From Clostridia bacterium (GTDB lineage: Bacteria > Bacillota > Clostridia > Oscillospirales > Butyricicoccaceae): a DNA stretch of 7,969 nucleotides. How positions within the stretch are numbered: the stretch's first letter is position 1; every line of letters starts with the position of its first letter. Made by a program: the position numbers and the translations under genes. Of the stretch, positions 7,061 through 7,969 are shown piece by piece. The DNA lies in assembly GCA_900763355.1 (NCBI GenBank), contig CAAFJY010000092.1:1-7969 (forward strand). Reading direction: 5' to 3'. The notes under the pieces are model-generated. The model searched no databases. It had not been told where the DNA came from and was given only the letters and a program-made list of their open reading frames with translations.

Positions 7061-7120
7061 GCGCCCGTACCGCACCCCCGGCCCGCCCGGATGCATAGAA
7101 TGGCCCGGGAGGTGATCTGC

Positions 7121-7624
7121 TTGCCCCAGATCCAAGAATATGACCGCGGATCCGCCGTGGCCTATGCCCACCGCTGGGCCTATGACCGCAACCCTGCCTT
7201 TTATGATTTCAGTCCCCTGGGAGGCGACTGCACCAATTATGCCAGCCAGTGTCTCCTGGCGGGGGCAGGGGTCATGAACGAGACCCCGCTCTATGGCTGG
7301 TATTATCACAGCGCCGACCGGCGCACCCCATCCTGGACCGGCGTGACCTATTTTTACGATTTTCTCACCCGGAACCTGGGGCCCGGGCCCTTTGCCCGGG
7401 AAGTGTCCCTGGAGGGGCTGGAGCCCGGGGATTTTGTTCAGCTGGCCGTGGGGAACAACCCTCGCTATCACCACACCCCCGTGGTGGTGCGCATCCAGGG
7501 CGCGCCCAGTCTGTCCACCGTCTACATCGCCGCTCACAGCAGCGACTGCGACTGCCGCCCCCTGTCTACTTATATCATCGGAAAGCTCCGCTGTCTCCAC
7601 ATCGAGGGGGTCCGTCTGCCGTGA
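7121..7624 (+). CDS. Amidase_6 domain protein (putative papain-fold cysteine hydrolase)
   Basis: This 167-residue protein is essentially one Amidase_6 domain (PF12671 by recognition). Family hallmarks are YDRGSAVAYAHRWAYDRNPAFY (split: YDRG at 7-10, AYAHRWAYDRNP at 14-25), GGDCTNYASQC (34-44), GWYY (59-62), EPGDFVQL (101-108), YHHTPVVV (116-123) and AAHSSD (137-142). C37 is the likely nucleophile; His117 or His118 is the likely general base, by analogy with NlpC/P60-like folds, which is an inference. There is no signal peptide, so it should be cytoplasmic unless exported otherwise. The natural substrate is unknown. I chose TTG at 7121 because GGAGGTGATC (7108-7117) matches the anti-Shine-Dalgarno almost perfectly and ends 3 nt before it. 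The in-frame ATGs at 7091 and 7100 lack ribosome sites. The ATG at 7025 would place the terminator stem inside the coding region. It stands alone between two terminator-like hairpins. Confidence 0.82.
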   Translation: MPQIQEYDRGSAVAYAHRWAYDRNPAFYDFSPLGGDCTNYASQCLLAGAGVMNETPLYGWYYHSADRRTPSWTGVTYFYDFLTRNLGPGPFAREVSLEGLEPGDFVQLAVGNNPRYHHTPVVVRIQGAPSLSTVYIAAHSSDCDCRPLSTYIIGKLRCLHIEGVRLP

Positions 7625-7630
7625 TGATCG

Positions 7631-7669
7631 GGAAAAAGAAAAGGATCCGCAGCATTTTGCCGCGGATCC
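7631..7669 (-). terminator. Minus-strand intrinsic terminator hairpin
   Basis: GGATCCGC (7643-7650) pairs perfectly with GCGGATCC (7662-7669) around an 11-nt loop. Read on the minus strand, the stem is followed by a U-rich tract (complement of the A-rich 7631-7642), as an intrinsic terminator needs. On the plus strand there is no T-run after the stem, so it is a poor terminator for the amidase gene. It would stop minus-strand transcripts coming from the right. Confidence 0.6.
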
Positions 7670-7821
7670 CCGGTCTCTCTTGACAATTTTGCTCCGCTGC
7701 GGCATCATCCAATACAGCCGATACCGGTCAAGGGGTTCGGTCCCAGTAAGGGAATGCGGCTGCTGGGCAGATCTTGGGGCGCTTTTCTTTTTCCCAAAAA
7801 AGGTTTCATCCGCACTGCCGC
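7670..7821. other. Intergenic stretch with no gene recognised
   Basis: I see no credible coding sequence here on either strand. It contains TTGACA (7680-7685), followed after 17 nt by CATCAT (7703-7708, 4 of 6 to the -10 consensus), which is a weak promoter candidate. It also has separated inverted arms CAGCCG (7715-7720) and CGGCTG (7757-7762), with nested ACCG (7723-7726) and CGGT (7738-7741). A small structured RNA or a degenerate repeat is possible but unsupported. Confidence 0.4.
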
Positions 7822-7850
7822 TTGACATTTGGCGAGGTGTGCGTTATACT
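7822..7850 (+). promoter_or_regulatory. Strong SigA-type promoter for a small RNA
   Basis: TTGACA (7822-7827, 6 of 6) and TATACT (7845-7850, 5 of 6) are separated by exactly 17 nt. The predicted transcription start is near 7857. No start codon with a ribosome site follows within the next 100 nt, and a strong terminator stem does, so the product is most likely a short non-coding RNA. Confidence 0.8.
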
Positions 7851-7858
7851 AAGGATAC

Positions 7859-7891
7859 AAAAAGGGCGCTGCCGGCAAAACGGTTTGGCCC
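7859..7891 (-). terminator. Candidate minus-strand terminator of the convergent (toxin) message
   Basis: Read on the minus strand, GGGC (complement of 7888-7891) pairs with GCCC (complement of 7864-7867), with an inner CCG/CGG stem and internal loops. Five Us follow directly (complement of AAAAA 7859-7863). A message from the right would therefore end almost exactly where the plus-strand RNA begins, making the two transcripts overlap over nearly the whole small RNA. The stem is interrupted, so its strength is uncertain. Confidence 0.42.
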
Positions 7892-7907
7892 CCTAAGAGA
7901 TTATTTC

Positions 7908-7953
7908 AAAAGAAGTAACCGCAAGGTTGGGGCCTGGGCGGTTACTTCTTTTT
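7908..7953. terminator. Long terminator stem, possibly acting on both strands
   Basis: A perfect 15-bp stem pairs 7908-7922 with 7938-7952, with a GC core next to the loop (ACCGC/GCGGT) and A/T-rich bases at its foot. The 15-nt loop can nest AGG (7924-7926) with CCT (7933-7935). TTTTT at 7949-7953 ends the plus-strand RNA, and AAAA at 7908-7911 gives a short U-run on the minus strand. The stop codon of the minus-strand ORF (complement of 7942-7944) lies inside the stem. Confidence 0.85.
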
Positions 7954-7969
7954 ATAGACTTGAATGAAC
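7942..7969 (-). CDS. 3' end of a small ORF entering from the right, candidate holin-like toxin (partial)
   Basis: Only the last eight codons are in the window; they read Phe-Ile-Gln-Val-Tyr-Lys-Lys-Lys and then TAA. A short apolar stretch followed by a lysine tail, with the stop placed inside a shared terminator stem opposite an antisense RNA, is what I expect at the end of small membrane toxins of the TxpA/'putative holin-like toxin' type. Those are typically about 30-60 residues with one membrane helix. The start, ribosome site and hydrophobic core are outside the window, so the coding status itself rests on context. An unrelated ORF end or chance open frame of this length cannot be excluded. 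Confidence 0.38.

Larger units (their letters stand above)
7857..7953 (+). ncRNA. Probable small RNA, candidate type I antitoxin (RatA-like)
   Basis: The boundaries are inferred from the promoter at 7822-7850 and the T-run at 7949-7953, giving about 97 nt. The 5' part can fold as GGGC (7864-7867) with GCCC (7888-7891), plus inner CCG (7872-7874) with CGG (7881-7883). The 3' part is the long terminator stem. There is no internal ATG ORF. The RNA lies antisense and convergent to an ORF end on the minus strand (7942-7969), whose message would be fully complementary to it over its 3' region. This is the layout of TxpA/RatA-type loci, where an antisense RNA pairs with the 3' end of the message for a small hydrophobic toxin. 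The promoter and terminator are seen directly; the antitoxin role is inferred. Confidence 0.58.

Noticed and set aside
7096..7101. TAGAAT as a -10 box for the Amidase_6 gene.
   Set aside because: No acceptable -35 box lies 16-18 nt upstream, and the TG of an extended -10 is one base out of register. It is possible but unsupported.
7025..7120. Upstream ATG starts (7025, 7091, 7100) for the Amidase_6 gene.
   Set aside because: The first lies just before the terminator stem, which would then be coding. None has a ribosome site, and the extra residues are Arg/Pro-rich with no family similarity.
7731..7744. A T-arm-like string (GGGGTTCGGTCCC) suggesting a tRNA gene.
   Set aside because: The flanking bases do not form a T-stem of proper length, and no acceptor, D or anticodon arms fit around it.
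7028..7828. A 266-codon minus-strand open frame across the amidase gene and the right intergenic region.
   Set aside because: No domain is visible, it runs through two terminator hairpins and opposes a well-supported gene.

Overview
The window reads as a chromosomal segment of a GC-rich, Gram-positive gut-type clostridium. An Oscillospiraceae-like host such as the Flavonifractor or Lawsonibacter group is my inference; no marker gene settles it. The supporting signs are strong AGGAGG-type ribosome sites, SigA-like promoters, a standalone Amidase_6 protein, a DUF2508 (YaaL-like) small protein and G/C-ending codons throughout. Gene order looks like ordinary chromosome. I see no phage, IS element or CRISPR array.

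Layout, left to right. (1) A TtcA-like tRNA thiolation enzyme (62-790) has its own promoter with a very short leader. It ends at a strong bidirectional terminator shared with a convergent small DUF2508 gene (837-1097, minus). (2) A consensus promoter (TTGACA, 17 nt, TACAAT) drives a two-gene operon for a complete type IIA topoisomerase: a GyrB/ParE-type subunit (1269-3269) and a GyrA/ParC-type subunit (3282-5462). The A subunit has no visible GyrA box, so a topoisomerase IV-like decatenase/relaxase is more likely than a gyrase. (3) After a short intergenic tandem repeat comes an EamA-family transporter (5544-6491). It overlaps a DUF1003 membrane protein (6488-7021) by four bases, and the pair ends at a strong terminator. 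(4) An Amidase_6 cysteine-hydrolase-like protein (7121-7624) starts at TTG behind a near-perfect ribosome site. (5) The last 345 bases hold no complete protein gene but are rich in signals. These include a minus-strand terminator hairpin and a perfect-spacing promoter that would make a roughly 97-nt RNA ending in a 15-bp terminator stem. On the opposite strand lies the last eight codons of an ORF entering from beyond the right edge.

The most interesting part is that right end. The plus-strand RNA, the convergent minus-strand ORF ending in Tyr-Lys-Lys-Lys-stop inside the shared terminator stem, and a second minus-strand terminator at the 5' end of the RNA together have the architecture of a type I toxin-antitoxin locus (TxpA/RatA-like, small hydrophobic 'holin-like' toxin with an antisense RNA). 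The toxin body lies outside the window, so this is an inference. The topoisomerase pair is the other notable item: it carries Ala at the quinolone-contact Ser position and has altered glycine-rich ATPase and Toprim motifs.
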